A DNA stretch of 64,000 nt from Solilutibacter tolerans. Lineage in GTDB: Bacteria; Pseudomonadota; Gammaproteobacteria; Xanthomonadales; Xanthomonadaceae. Both the position numbers and the translations under genes were made by a program. Shown here piece by piece: positions 37,252 through 48,948 of the stretch. Within the stretch, counting starts at the first letter, position 1. The number at the start of each line of letters is the position of its first letter. The DNA lies in contig NZ_FTLW01000004.1 in the NCBI RefSeq assembly GCF_900155935.1, positions 124,001 through 188,000 of the forward strand, in the 5' to 3' direction. The notes beneath the pieces are model-generated. The model did not search any database and was not told the DNA's origin. It worked only from the letters and a program-made list of their open reading frames with translations.

Positions 37252-38567
37252 GCGCGCCCAGTCTGCAAAACCCGCCGGCTTCTGAAGGCTTTGCCAGCAA
37301 TCTGGCCGAAGCCCGTCAGGAAATCCGCAACTACACGCTGAACTTCGGTCCGCAACATCCGGCTGCGCATGGCGTGTTGCGCCTGATCCTGGAGATGGAC
37401 GGCGAAACCATCATGCGCGCCGATCCGCACGTCGGCCTGCTGCATCGTGGCACCGAGAAGTTGACGGAGTCCAAGCCGTTCAACCAGTCGATTGGTTACA
37501 TGGATCGTCTCGATTACGTGTCGATGATGTGCAACGAACACGCTTACGTGCGCGCCATCGAAACCTTGCTGAACATCGAGGCGCCTGAGCGTGCGCAGTA
37601 CATTCGTACGATGTTCGACGAGATCACCCGCATCCTGAATCACTTGATGTGGATCGGCTCCAACGCACTCGATCTTGGTGCGATGGCGGTCTTCCTATAC
37701 GCCTTCCGCGAGCGCGAAGAGCTGATGGACGTGTACGAAGCCGTCAGTGGTGCGCGATTGCATGCGACCTATTACCGTCCGGGCGGCGTGTATCGCGATC
37801 TGCCGGATCGCATGCCGCAGTACAAGGAATCCAAGTGGAAGAAGGGCGGCAAGCTCAAGCGCTTCAACGAATGGCGCGAAGGCTCGATGCTGGATTACCT
37901 GGAAGCCTTCACTCACGACTTCCCCAAGCGCGTCGACGAATACGAAACGCTCTTGACCGACAACCGCATCTGGAAGCAGCGTACGGTCGACATCGGTATC
38001 GTCACCCCTGAGCAGGCCTATGCCTGGGGCATGACGGGCGCGATGTTGCGCGGTTCGGGCATCGCCTGGGACCTGCGCAAGAAGCAGCCCTACGCCAAGT
38101 ACGCGGAAGTTGATTTCGATATCCCGGTTGGCGTGAACGGTGATTGCTATGACCGCTATCTGGTTCGCGTGGCCGAGATGCGTCAGTCCAATCGCATCAT
38201 CCAGCAGTGCGTGAAGTGGCTGAAGGCCAACCCGGGTCCGGTGATGCTGGATAACCACAAGGTGACGCCGCCATCGCGCGAGGAAATGAAGGACGACATG
38301 GAAGCGATGATTCATCACTTCAAGTTGTTCTCCGAAGGCTATTCCGTGCCGGCGGGCGAGACTTACGCCGCGGTCGAAGCGCCCAAGGGCGAATTCGGTT
38401 GTTACCTGATTTCCGATGGCGCAAACAAGCCGTTCCGCTGCAAGCTGCGCGCGCCGGGCTTTGCCCATCTTTCGTCGATGGACGCCATCGTCAAGGGCCA
38501 CATGTTGGCGGACGTGGTGGCGATGATCGGCACTTACGACATCGTGTTTGGCGAGGTTGATCGATGA
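37248..38567 (+). CDS. nuoD: NADH-quinone oxidoreductase subunit D
   Basis: 49-kDa subunit that forms the quinone-binding site with NuoB. It is 439 aa. The quinone-site His and nearby region are in [14 protein letters not shown] near residue 38, with [10 protein letters not shown] after it. It ends with [14 protein letters not shown], the usual C-terminus. ATGA overlaps join it to nuoC and to nuoE. Confidence 0.98.
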   Translation: MSAPSLQNPPASEGFASNLAEARQEIRNYTLNFGPQHPAAHGVLRLILEMDGETIMRADPHVGLLHRGTEKLTESKPFNQSIGYMDRLDYVSMMCNEHAYVRAIETLLNIEAPERAQYIRTMFDEITRILNHLMWIGSNALDLGAMAVFLYAFREREELMDVYEAVSGARLHATYYRPGGVYRDLPDRMPQYKESKWKKGGKLKRFNEWREGSMLDYLEAFTHDFPKRVDEYETLLTDNRIWKQRTVDIGIVTPEQAYAWGMTGAMLRGSGIAWDLRKKQPYAKYAEVDFDIPVGVNGDCYDRYLVRVAEMRQSNRIIQQCVKWLKANPGPVMLDNHKVTPPSREEMKDDMEAMIHHFKLFSEGYSVPAGETYAAVEAPKGEFGCYLISDGANKPFRCKLRAPGFAHLSSMDAIVKGHMLADVVAMIGTYDIVFGEVDR

Positions 38568-39091
38568 AAGCCACGGGCAATTTCGAAAACGCGCGCAACG
38601 TGGACCCGATGGTGGTGTTGTCGGGCGAGACCCGCGCGCACATCGACCACTGGTTGACCAAGTTTCCGCCTGACCGCAAGCGTTCCGCGGTGCTGCAGGG
38701 CTTGTTCGCGGCGCAAGAGCAAAACGGCGGCTGGCTTTCGGACGAGATCATCGCTGCGGTTGCCAAGTATCTGGGCTTGCCACCGGTGTGGGCGTACGAA
38801 GTGGCGACGTTCTATTCGATGTTCGAAACCGAGCCTGTCGGCCGTAACAATGTCGCGTTCTGCACCAACATCAGCTGCTGGTTGAATGGTGCCGAAGACC
38901 TGGTCGCGCATGCGGAGAAAAAACTCGGTTGCCGCCTGGGTGAAACCACCGCTGATGGCCGTGTCTATCTGAAGCGCGAAGAAGAATGCGTGGCGGCTTG
39001 CTGCGGCGCACCGGTGGTCGTGATCAACGGCCATTACCACGAGAAGCTCGATGCCACGAAAGTGGACGAGCTGCTGGACCAATTGAAATGA
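38564..39091 (+). CDS. nuoE: NADH-quinone oxidoreductase subunit E
   Basis: 24-kDa thioredoxin-like subunit of the NADH module, with one 2Fe-2S cluster (N1a). It is 175 aa. The cluster ligands are Cys in CTNISC and CVAACCG. An N-terminal helical domain includes [21 protein letters not shown]. It overlaps nuoD by 4 nt and is followed by nuoF after 18 bp. Confidence 0.97.
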   Translation: MKATGNFENARNVDPMVVLSGETRAHIDHWLTKFPPDRKRSAVLQGLFAAQEQNGGWLSDEIIAAVAKYLGLPPVWAYEVATFYSMFETEPVGRNNVAFCTNISCWLNGAEDLVAHAEKKLGCRLGETTADGRVYLKREEECVAACCGAPVVVINGHYHEKLDATKVDELLDQLK

Positions 39092-39109
39092 GGTCGGCGA
39101 AGTAAATCT

Positions 39110-40467
<1,358 letters not shown>

Positions 40468-40471
<4 letters not shown>

Positions 40472-42720
40472 GTACGCCCCCGTCACCGGTGAACCCGAAC
40501 CTGCCGCCTGACCACGTCACCGTCTTCATCGACGGTGTGGAAATGGCGACACCCAAGAACAGCATGATCATTCATGCCGCCGACAAGGCCGGCATCCCGA
40601 TCCCGCGCTTTTGCTATCACGACAAGCTGCCGATCGCCGCCAACTGCCGCATGTGCCTAGTGGAAGCCGAAATGGGCGGCCGCATGAGCCCGAAGCCACT
40701 GCCGGCCTGCGCCACGCCGGTCGCCGATGGCATGAAGGTATTCACGCGCAGCGAAAAGGCGTTGAAGTCGCAGCGCAACGTGATGGAATTTCTGCTGATC
40801 AACCACCCGCTGGATTGCCCGATCTGCGATCAGGGCGGCGAGTGCGAGCTGCAGGATGTGTCGATGGGCTACGGCCGCGGCATCAGTCGTTATTCCGAGA
40901 AGAAGCGCGTCGTCGCCGACGAGGACATGGGTCCGCTGGTGGCGACCGAGATGACGCGCTGCATCCAGTGCACGCGCTGCGTGCGTTTTACCGCGGACAT
41001 CGCCGGCACGTACGAGCTGGGCGGCATGCAGCGCGGTGAAAACCTGCAGATCGGCACGTTCGACGGCAAGCCACTGACGACCGAACTCTCGGGCAACGTC
41101 ATCGATGTCTGCCCGGTCGGCGCGCTCACCAACAAGGTGTTCCAGTTCAAGGCGCGTCCTTGGGAATTGATCGCTAAGGACTCGCTGGGATTCCAGGACG
41201 CGCTGGGCAGCAATCTGTTCCTGCATGCACGCCGCGGCGACGTGATGCGCGCGGTGCCGCGCGACAATGAATCGGTCAACGAATGCTGGTTGTCCGATCG
41301 TGATCGCTTTGCGAATCAGGGCATGTATGCGGATGACCGCGCGCTGGTGCCGATGATTCGCGTGGGCGAAGGCAACGAGACATCCGATTTCCGCGAAGCC
41401 AGCTGGGACGAGGCACTAGGCCTGGCCGCGCAGATCCTGCGCGACCATGCCGGCGATTCGCTCGGCGTGCTGGTGCACCCGGCCACGTCCAACGAAGAAG
41501 GGGCGTTGCTGACGCGTCTGGCTGCGTCGCTCGAGACCGGCAACATCGACCATCGCCTATCGCAGCATGATGTGTCCGATGCCGCGGTCGCGGAGGTTTC
41601 CGGCGTGCCGGTGGAAGACATCGCGCATGCCGATGTCGTGGTGATCGTCGGTAGTCATCTGCGCCATGAAGTGCCGCTGTTGCACCATCGCGTGCGTCAG
41701 GCATGGCAGCGTGGCGCGAAGGTGTATTCGGTCAATCCGGTTGAATTCGATGTCGCGTTCGATTTGGCAGGCAGCATCATCGTGCCGCCGTCGCAGATCG
41801 CTGAGGCGCTGGGATCGCTCGACATCGGCCAGGTTGAGCGTGCCGTGGTAATCGTCGGTGGCGTGGCCGAGAACGGTCAACATGCTTCCAGCATTCGCAA
41901 AGCCGCACGTGATTTTGCATCGAAGTCTGGTGCACGCCTGTGCCGTATTCCGCAAGGCGCAAATGCGGTCGGTTTGTCGCAGTTGGGCGTATTGCCCAGC
42001 CAGCGTCCGACCCAAGATATGCTGCGCGAGGCACGCCAGGCCTATGTGATCTACGGCATCGAGCCGGGTTTGGATTTCGCCGACCAAGGCGTCGCGATGC
42101 GCGCGCTGGCCGGTGCCAAGACGATTGCCTTCAGTCATTACGCGTGTCGTTCGACGCGCAGCGTCGCCGACGTGATCCTGCCGGTCGCCTTGCTGCCCGA
42201 ACTCGAAGCCAGTCTCACCAATATCGACGGCTTCGAGCAGCGCGCATACCCTGCGGGCAAGTTGCGCGGCGATGTGCGAGAAGGTTGGCGTGTGTTGCGT
42301 GCGCTTGGCGCGGCTTTGTTCGCTGATGGCTTTGGTTTCAACGATCTCGCCGGCCTGCGCGCATCGATCCAGCCGCGTGCGGTCGAGGTGCGTGGCGGCA
42401 ATGTCGCGCAACCGGGTGCCCCTGGCATCGAACTGGCCGTCTCTCAGGCGATCTATCGCAGCGATGCCACGGTGCGCCGTGCGGCTGCGTTGCAGGCGCA
42501 TCCGCTGAATGTCGGCGCTCGCGCCGTGCTGAATCCGGAGACCGCTGCTTCGGCGGGCTTGGCCGATGGCGTGATGGGCAAGTTCTCGACAGCTGCCGGT
42601 ACTGCTACGTTGCCAGTCGCCTTGAGCGACAAGGTGTCGCCGGGCGTGGTCTGGGTGGAATCGGGCTATGGCGCCACCGCGCCGCTGGCCGCGAGCCGCG
42701 TGGAGGTCAAGTCAGCATGA
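40468..42720 (+). CDS. nuoG: NADH-quinone oxidoreductase subunit G
   Basis: The largest peripheral subunit of complex I, passing electrons along several Fe-S clusters. It is 750 aa with a GTG start overlapping nuoF. The N-terminal ferredoxin domain has [15 protein letters not shown]. The His-coordinated cluster region is [18 protein letters not shown], and the second cluster motif is [12 protein letters not shown] molybdopterin-oxidoreductase-like domain follows. It is shorter than the E. coli protein (about 900 aa), as is common outside enterics. Confidence 0.96.
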
Positions 42721-43793
42721 TGAATCTCATCGACACCTTGCGTGATTGGCTGTTGTCGCTTGGCGACATCGGCGTGGTGCTCTGGATCGTGCTCAAGATC
42801 CTCGCCATCGCCGTGCCGGTGATCATCGCGGTCGCGTTCTACGTGGTGTGGGAGCGCAAGCTCATCGGCTGGATGCACGTCCGTCATGGGCCGATGTATG
42901 TCGGCTTCGGCGTGTTCCAGGCCTTCGCCGACGTCTTCAAACTGTTGTTCAAGGAAGTGGTGCAGCCCTCGCAGGCCAGCAAGTTCCTTTACATCCTCGC
43001 GCCGCTCATCGTGCTCGCACCGTCCTTCGCGGCCTGGGCCGTCGTGCCATTCGATTATCAGGTGGTGCTGTCGAATGCCAATGCCGGCCTGCTGTATCTG
43101 CTCGCGATGACCTCGTTGGGTGTGTACGGCATCATCCTGGCCGGTTGGGCTTCCAACTCCAAGTACGCCTTCCTCGGGGCGATTCGTTCCGCGTCGCAGG
43201 TGGTCAGTTACGAAATCGCGATGGGCTTTGCGCTGGTCGGCGTGATGATCGCCTCAGGCAGCCTGAATCTCTCCGAGATCGTACTCGCGCAGAAGGGTAA
43301 TGCCGGTCTGTTTGAGTGGTTCTGGTTGCCGCTCTTGCCGCTGTTCGGTGTGTATTTCATTTCGGGCGTGGCTGAAACCAACCGCGCCCCGTTCGACGTG
43401 GTCGAAGGCGAGTCGGAAATCGTCGCCGGTCACATGGTCGAATACTCGGGCTCGCAGTTCGCGCTGTTCTTCCTGGCCGAGTACGCCAACATGATCCTGG
43501 TGAGCTTCCTCACCGCGATCTTCTTCGCGGGTGGCTGGCTCTCGCCAATCCCGGCCTCGTGGATCGGTGACATCCCGGTGTTGTCCACGGTGCTGGGCGA
43601 TGGCTGGTGGTGGTTGTTCATGAAGGTCGCGTTCTTCATGAGCTGCTTCATCTGGTTCCGCGCGTCGTTCCCGCGTTACCGCTACGACCAGATCATGCGC
43701 CTGGGCTGGAAGGTGTTCATCCCGATCTGCATCGCGTGGATCGCGTTCACCGCGCTCCTGGTGTTCTACGGCGTGATCAAGGCAGGGGTGTAA
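42717..43793 (+). CDS. nuoH: NADH-quinone oxidoreductase subunit H
   Basis: Membrane subunit that builds part of the quinone channel. It is 358 aa with eight or so hydrophobic helices. Conserved elements are [22 protein letters not shown] and [27 protein letters not shown] with the charged loop. The start is one of two adjacent ATGs overlapping the nuoG stop. nuoI follows after 3 bp. Confidence 0.97.
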   Translation: MMNLIDTLRDWLLSLGDIGVVLWIVLKILAIAVPVIIAVAFYVVWERKLIGWMHVRHGPMYVGFGVFQAFADVFKLLFKEVVQPSQASKFLYILAPLIVLAPSFAAWAVVPFDYQVVLSNANAGLLYLLAMTSLGVYGIILAGWASNSKYAFLGAIRSASQVVSYEIAMGFALVGVMIASGSLNLSEIVLAQKGNAGLFEWFWLPLLPLFGVYFISGVAETNRAPFDVVEGESEIVAGHMVEYSGSQFALFFLAEYANMILVSFLTAIFFAGGWLSPIPASWIGDIPVLSTVLGDGWWWLFMKVAFFMSCFIWFRASFPRYRYDQIMRLGWKVFIPICIAWIAFTALLVFYGVIKAGV

Positions 43794-43796
43794 GAC

Positions 43797-44288
43797 GTGA
43801 TCAATCGCATCGTCCATTACTTCAAGAGCCTCATGCTGCTGGAACTGTTCCAGGGCCTATGGCTGACGCTGAAGTATCTGTTCCGTCCCAAGTACACGCT
43901 GATGTACCCGATGGAGAAGACCCCGCAGTCGCCGCGTTTCCGCGGCATCCACGCGCTGCGTCGTTATCCCAACGGCGAAGAACGTTGCATCGCCTGCAAA
44001 TTGTGCGAAGCCGTGTGCCCAGCGCTCGCGATCACCATCGATTCCGAGAAGCGCGAGGACGGCACCCGCCGCACGACGCGCTACGACATCGATCTCTTCA
44101 AGTGCATCTTCTGCGGTTTCTGCGAAGAATCCTGCCCGGTCGATTCGATCGTCGAGACGCATGTGCACGAGTACCACTTCGACAAGCGCGGTCAGGCCAT
44201 CCTGACCAAGCCAACCCTGCTGGCTATTGGTGATCGTCTCGAACCCGAGATCGCCGAACGCCGCGCCGCTGACGCACCTTTCCGCTGA
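43797..44288 (+). CDS. nuoI: NADH-quinone oxidoreductase subunit I
   Basis: Ferredoxin-like subunit carrying two 4Fe-4S clusters (N6a, N6b). It is 163 aa with a GTG start. The two cluster motifs are [12 protein letters not shown] and [12 protein letters not shown], at about residues 63-74 and 102-113. An amphipathic N-terminal segment anchors it to the membrane arm. Confidence 0.97.
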   Translation: MINRIVHYFKSLMLLELFQGLWLTLKYLFRPKYTLMYPMEKTPQSPRFRGIHALRRYPNGEERCIACKLCEAVCPALAITIDSEKREDGTRRTTRYDIDLFKCIFCGFCEESCPVDSIVETHVHEYHFDKRGQAILTKPTLLAIGDRLEPEIAERRAADAPFR

Positions 44289-44295
44289 GGACGAC

Positions 44296-44931
44296 ATGGA
44301 TTCCATCATCTTGTTCGCCTTCTACGCTTTCGCCGCTGTGGCCGTGATGTCGGCCGTGGGCGTGATCAGCGTGAAGAACCCGGTGCATGCCGCGCTGTTG
44401 CTGGTGCTGACCTTCTTCTCGGTCGCCTGCACCTGGATTATTGCGGGCGCCGAGTTCCTGGGCGTCGCCTTGATCCTCGTCTACGTCGGCGCGGTGATGG
44501 TGTTGTTCCTGTTCGTGGTCATGATGCTCGACATCGACACCACGCCGATGCGCGAAGGTTTCGTGCGCTATCTGCCGGTTGGTTTGGTGGTGGCAGTGGT
44601 GATGCTGGTCGAGATCCTGACCCTGATTGGCGTCAAGTCCCGCATCGCGGGCTTCGGCCCGGACCCGGTCGGCACGACGGGTACCGCCAACACCAAATGG
44701 CTGGCCGAGACGCTGTATACCAAGTTCCTGCTGCCGTTCGAGCTGGCCGCCGTCATCCTGACCGTCGCCGTGATCGCGGCAGTGATGCTGACCCTGCGTC
44801 GTCGCACGGGCATCAAGACCCAGAACCCGTCGCTGCAGTCGGCGGTGCGCGCGGAAGACCGCATCCGCATGGTGAAGATGGACGCGGTGAAGCCGCAGCC
44901 CGTCGCCCAAGACCACGAGGAGGCCCGCTGA
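44296..44931 (+). CDS. nuoJ: NADH-quinone oxidoreductase subunit J
   Basis: Membrane-arm subunit of 211 aa, from the ATG at 44296, 7 bp after nuoI. It has five predicted helices; the third carries the conserved [26 protein letters not shown] with the pi-bulge region that moves during the catalytic cycle. The C-terminal tail is polar. Its stop and the nuoK start share one base (TGATG). Confidence 0.96.
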   Translation: MDSIILFAFYAFAAVAVMSAVGVISVKNPVHAALLLVLTFFSVACTWIIAGAEFLGVALILVYVGAVMVLFLFVVMMLDIDTTPMREGFVRYLPVGLVVAVVMLVEILTLIGVKSRIAGFGPDPVGTTGTANTKWLAETLYTKFLLPFELAAVILTVAVIAAVMLTLRRRTGIKTQNPSLQSAVRAEDRIRMVKMDAVKPQPVAQDHEEAR

Positions 44932-45248
44932 TGTTCGACGTACCCGTGGGCCTCGGCCATTACCTCGCGCTGGGCGCGGTGCTGTTCTGCATCAGCGTGG
45001 CCGGCATCTTCCTTAATCGCAAGAACGTCATCATCTTGTTGATGTCGATCGAGCTGATGTTATTGGCAGTGAACATCAATTTCGTGGCGTTCTCGCGTCA
45101 CATGGCCGACCCGGCCGGACAGATCTTCGTGTTCTTCATCCTGACCGTGGCGGCCGCAGAAGCCGCGATTGGTCTGGCGATCCTGGTGGCGCTGTTCCGC
45201 AGCCGCCGCACGATCGAAGTGATGAAGATCGATTCGCTGAAGGGCTAA
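44931..45248 (+). CDS. nuoK: NADH-quinone oxidoreductase subunit K
   Basis: Small three-helix proton-channel subunit, 105 aa. The functional Glu residues lie in [16 protein letters not shown] and [17 protein letters not shown]. It is translationally coupled to nuoJ, and 45 bp separate it from nuoL. Confidence 0.97.
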   Translation: MFDVPVGLGHYLALGAVLFCISVAGIFLNRKNVIILLMSIELMLLAVNINFVAFSRHMADPAGQIFVFFILTVAAAEAAIGLAILVALFRSRRTIEVMKIDSLKG

Positions 45249-45293
45249 GGCAACAGGCGCGGCAACCGGCAAGCAAACAGGCACACCGAACAC

Positions 45294-47375
45294 ATGACCA
45301 TTTCCACCACCCATCTGCTGATCATCGTGCTGGCGCCGTTGCTGGGCTCGATCCTGGCTGGCTTGTTCGGCCGCCAGATCGGCCGCGCGGGCGCGCACAC
45401 CGTGACCATCGCCGGCGTGGCGATCAGCTGCGCGATGTCGCTTTTCGTGCTGTGGCAACTGGTCGGGCAGGGCGCCTCGCCGTACAACCAGAACATCTAC
45501 ACCTGGTTCGAGATTGGCAGCTATCAGGCACACGTCGGTTTCATGATCGACAAGCTGACCGCGATGATGATGGTGGTGGTGACCTTCGTCTCGCTGTTGG
45601 TGCACCTCTACACCATCGGCTACATGGCCGATGACCCGGGTTACCAGCGTTTCTTCAGCTACATCTCGCTGTTCACCTTCTCGATGCTCATGCTGGTGAT
45701 GAGTAACAACTTCCTGCAGCTGTTCTTCGGCTGGGAAGCGGTGGGTCTGGTGTCCTATCTGTTGATCGGCTTTTGGTACAAGAAGCCGACCGCGATCTTT
45801 GCGAACCTCAAGGCGTTCCTGGTCAACCGCGTGGGCGATTTCGGCTTCCTCTTGGGCATCGCGGCGATCCTGTTCTGGTTCAAGACGCTCGACTACGCGA
45901 CCGTGTTCGCCAACATCCCGGTCCTTGATGGTCAGACGGTGCCGGGCTTCGATGGGTGGACGGCGGCGACCTTTATCTGCATTTGCCTCTTCATCGGCGC
46001 GATGGGCAAGTCGGCGCAGGTGCCGCTGCACGTCTGGCTGCCTGATTCAATGGAAGGCCCGACGCCGATCTCCGCACTGATCCACGCGGCTACGATGGTG
46101 ACCGCGGGCATCTTCATGGTGGCGCGCATGTCGCCGCTGTTCGAGCTCTCGCAAACCGCGCTTAACTTCGTGTTGTTCATCGGCGCGACGACGGCCTTCT
46201 GGACGGGCCTCATCGGCATCGTGCAGAACGACATCAAGCGCGTCGTCGCGTATTCCACGCTCTCGCAGCTGGGCTACATGACCGTGGCGCTCGGCGTGTC
46301 CGCATACTCCGCTGCGGTCTTCCATTTGATGACGCATGCCTTCTTCAAGGCGCTGCTGTTCCTGGCCGCGGGTTCGGTGATCATTGGCATGCACCACGAG
46401 CAGGACATGCGCAAGATGGGGGGCCTGCGCAAATACATGCCGATCACTTTCTGGACCTCGGTCATCGGCACGCTGGCCTTGGTCGCGACACCGTTTTTCA
46501 GCGGCTACTACTCCAAGGACGCGATCATCGTCGCGGCCGGTGAGCATGCGCACGAGGCCGGCGGCTTCATCGCCACCTATGGCTACTGGGCAGTGCTGCT
46601 AGGCGCCTTCGTCACCAGCTTCTACAGCTTCCGTCTGCTGTACTTGACGTTCTTCGGTCCCGAGCGTTTCCGCGATGCGCACCATGACGATCATCATCAT
46701 GATGAAGCGCATGCGGATGATGCCCATGCGGAAGACGATGACTACCATGGCCATCACGGCGCTCACGAGCCGCACGAATCCCCGTGGGTAGTGACCGTGC
46801 CGCTGGTGCTGTTGGCGATCCCGTCAATCATCATTGGCTTCTTCACTGCCGGCCCGATGCTGTTCGGCACGGATTGGAGCGGTCACCACAAGCAGGCGCC
46901 GTTCTTCCAAGGCGCGATCGATCTTGCGCCGGCACGCGACATCATCGCCAAGATCGGCGCTGAGATATGGCACGGCCCGGTGGCCTTCGCGTTGCACGGC
47001 TTCCTGACCCCGGCGTTCTGGTTGGCTTTCGCGGGCTTCGCGCTCGCGACGTTGATGTACATCATCAAGCCCGAACTGCCGGCCAAGGCCGCGCAACTCT
47101 TCAAATTGCCGATTCGCATCCTTGAAGAGAAATACGGCTTCGACAAGTTGTGGATCAACGGGTTCGCAGGCGGTGGCGTATTGCTGGGCAAGGCGTTCCG
47201 CTGGTTCGATTCGACCGTGATCGACAAGGGCATCGTCGACGGCAGCGCCGGCACCATCGGCGCCATTGCTGGCAAGGTGCGCAAGGTGCAGAACGGCCGG
47301 CTGTACAGCTATGCCTTCGCGATGATCATCGGCCTGATCGTGTTGTTGGGCTGGCTGATCCGGACGTGGATGTGA
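45294..47375 (+). CDS. nuoL: NADH-quinone oxidoreductase subunit L, with His/Asp-rich loop
   Basis: Distal antiporter-like proton-pumping subunit, 693 aa. Channel elements include WEAVGLVSYLLIGFW, the lysine/glutamate helices near KSAQVPLHVWLPDSMEGPTPISALIHAATMV, and the C-terminal lateral helix. A loop at about residues 462-500 (46676-46785) is a dense run of His, Asp and Glu, for example HHDDHHHDEAHADDAH, between two helices near the start of the lateral helix region. Such a loop could bind metal ions but no function is shown. Confidence 0.97.
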   Translation: MTISTTHLLIIVLAPLLGSILAGLFGRQIGRAGAHTVTIAGVAISCAMSLFVLWQLVGQGASPYNQNIYTWFEIGSYQAHVGFMIDKLTAMMMVVVTFVSLLVHLYTIGYMADDPGYQRFFSYISLFTFSMLMLVMSNNFLQLFFGWEAVGLVSYLLIGFWYKKPTAIFANLKAFLVNRVGDFGFLLGIAAILFWFKTLDYATVFANIPVLDGQTVPGFDGWTAATFICICLFIGAMGKSAQVPLHVWLPDSMEGPTPISALIHAATMVTAGIFMVARMSPLFELSQTALNFVLFIGATTAFWTGLIGIVQNDIKRVVAYSTLSQLGYMTVALGVSAYSAAVFHLMTHAFFKALLFLAAGSVIIGMHHEQDMRKMGGLRKYMPITFWTSVIGTLALVATPFFSGYYSKDAIIVAAGEHAHEAGGFIATYGYWAVLLGAFVTSFYSFRLLYLTFFGPERFRDAHHDDHHHDEAHADDAHAEDDDYHGHHGAHEPHESPWVVTVPLVLLAIPSIIIGFFTAGPMLFGTDWSGHHKQAPFFQGAIDLAPARDIIAKIGAEIWHGPVAFALHGFLTPAFWLAFAGFALATLMYIIKPELPAKAAQLFKLPIRILEEKYGFDKLWINGFAGGGVLLGKAFRWFDSTVIDKGIVDGSAGTIGAIAGKVRKVQNGRLYSYAFAMIIGLIVLLGWLIRTWM

Positions 47376-47424
47376 GGCAGGTGGATTCGATGGACGTGAC
47401 GCGAAACATGAGGGGTAGTGACCT

Positions 47425-48945
47425 GTGAGCCAGTTGCCTTTGCTCAGCCTGCTGGTGTGGCTGCCGATCCTCGGCGGCGTCGCCCTGCTTGCGATGGGTC
47501 GCCTGCCGGCCAACACCGCTCGTTGGGCCGCGCTTGCGATCTCGCTCTTGGCGCTGGTCCTCAGCGTGGGCCTGGTCACCGGCTTCGACATGGCCAATCC
47601 GGGCATGCAGTTCGTCGAGAACAAGCCGTGGATCGCCAGCTACGACATCTTCTATCACCTCGGTGCAGACGGTATTTCCGTCGCGTTGATCCTGCTCACC
47701 ACGATCACGAGTGTGCTGGTGGTACTCGGTGCGTGGGGATCGATCGATGATCGGGTCAATCAATACTTCGCCGCTTTCCTGATTCTGGAAGGCTTGATGG
47801 TTGGCGTGTTCGCCGCGCTGGATGCGGTCCTCTTCTATGTCTTCTTCGAAGGCATGCTGATCCCGATGTTCATCATCATCGGGGTCTGGGGTGGTCCGCG
47901 CCGCGTGTATGCGTCGGTCAAGTTCTTCCTCTACACCTTCCTGGGCTCGGTCTTCATGCTGGTGGGCCTGGTCTACCTGTACATGAAGGGCGGCAGCTGG
48001 CAGCTGGCCGACATGGCCGCCTTGCCGCTGACCATGAAGGAGCAGACCTGGTTGTTCTTCGCGTTCCTCGCCGCGTTCGCGGTCAAGGTGCCGATGTTCC
48101 CGGTGCACACGTGGTTGCCGGATGCGCACGTCGAAGCGCCCACCGCGGGTTCGGTGGTGCTGGCGGCGATCATGCTGAAGATCGGTGGTTACGGCTTCCT
48201 GCGTTTCAATCTGCCGATCGTGCCGGATGCCAGCTACGAATACGCCTGGGTGGTGATCGCGTTGTCGCTGGTGGCCATCGTCTACATCGGCCTCGTCGCA
48301 CTGGTGCAAGACGACATGAAGAAGCTGATCGCGTATTCCTCAATCTCGCACATGGGCTTCGTGACGCTAGGTATCTTCATCGCGATGGGGCTGATGCGCG
48401 ATTCGGGCAATGCCGATGCGGCGCGCCTGGGCCTGCAGGGCGCGATGGTGCAGATGATCTCGCACGGCTTCATCTCCGGCGCGATGTTCTCCTGCGTCGG
48501 CGTGTTGTACGACCGCATGCACACGCGCATGATCCGCGACTACGGCGGGGTGGTGAATACCATGCCGATGTTCGCCGCGTTCTTCGTGCTGTTCGCCTTC
48601 GCCAACTCCGGCTTGCCCGCCACCAGCGGCTTTGTTGGCGAATTCATGGTGATCCTGGCCAGCTTCCAGCAGAACCCGTGGCTGGCCTTTGCCGCCGCGA
48701 CCACGCTGATCACCGGCGCGGCCTACACCTTGTGGCTGACCAAGCGCGTGATCTGGGGCAAGGTCAACAACGCACACGTGGCCGAGCTCACCGACATCAA
48801 CAAGCGCGAAGCCTTCGTGCTGGCGGCTTTTGCCGTCGGCGTGCTGGCGATCGGCCTGTGGCCGAAGCCGCTGACCGACCTGATGGAACCGTCCATCGCG
48901 CAACTGGCGACCCAGCTCGCCACCAGCAAGATTTCCGGACCGTAA
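47425..48945 (+). CDS. nuoM: NADH-quinone oxidoreductase subunit M
   Basis: Antiporter-like proton pump subunit, 506 aa, GTG start at 47425. Conserved parts are FFEGMLIPMFIIIGVWGG, FPVHTWLPDAHVEAPTAGSVVLAAIMLKIGGYGF, and KKLIAYSSISHMGFVTLG. It has about 14 helices. It lies 49 bp after nuoL, and nuoN follows after 3 bp. Confidence 0.97.
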   Translation: MSQLPLLSLLVWLPILGGVALLAMGRLPANTARWAALAISLLALVLSVGLVTGFDMANPGMQFVENKPWIASYDIFYHLGADGISVALILLTTITSVLVVLGAWGSIDDRVNQYFAAFLILEGLMVGVFAALDAVLFYVFFEGMLIPMFIIIGVWGGPRRVYASVKFFLYTFLGSVFMLVGLVYLYMKGGSWQLADMAALPLTMKEQTWLFFAFLAAFAVKVPMFPVHTWLPDAHVEAPTAGSVVLAAIMLKIGGYGFLRFNLPIVPDASYEYAWVVIALSLVAIVYIGLVALVQDDMKKLIAYSSISHMGFVTLGIFIAMGLMRDSGNADAARLGLQGAMVQMISHGFISGAMFSCVGVLYDRMHTRMIRDYGGVVNTMPMFAAFFVLFAFANSGLPATSGFVGEFMVILASFQQNPWLAFAAATTLITGAAYTLWLTKRVIWGKVNNAHVAELTDINKREAFVLAAFAVGVLAIGLWPKPLTDLMEPSIAQLATQLATSKISGP

Positions 48946-48948
48946 CCG

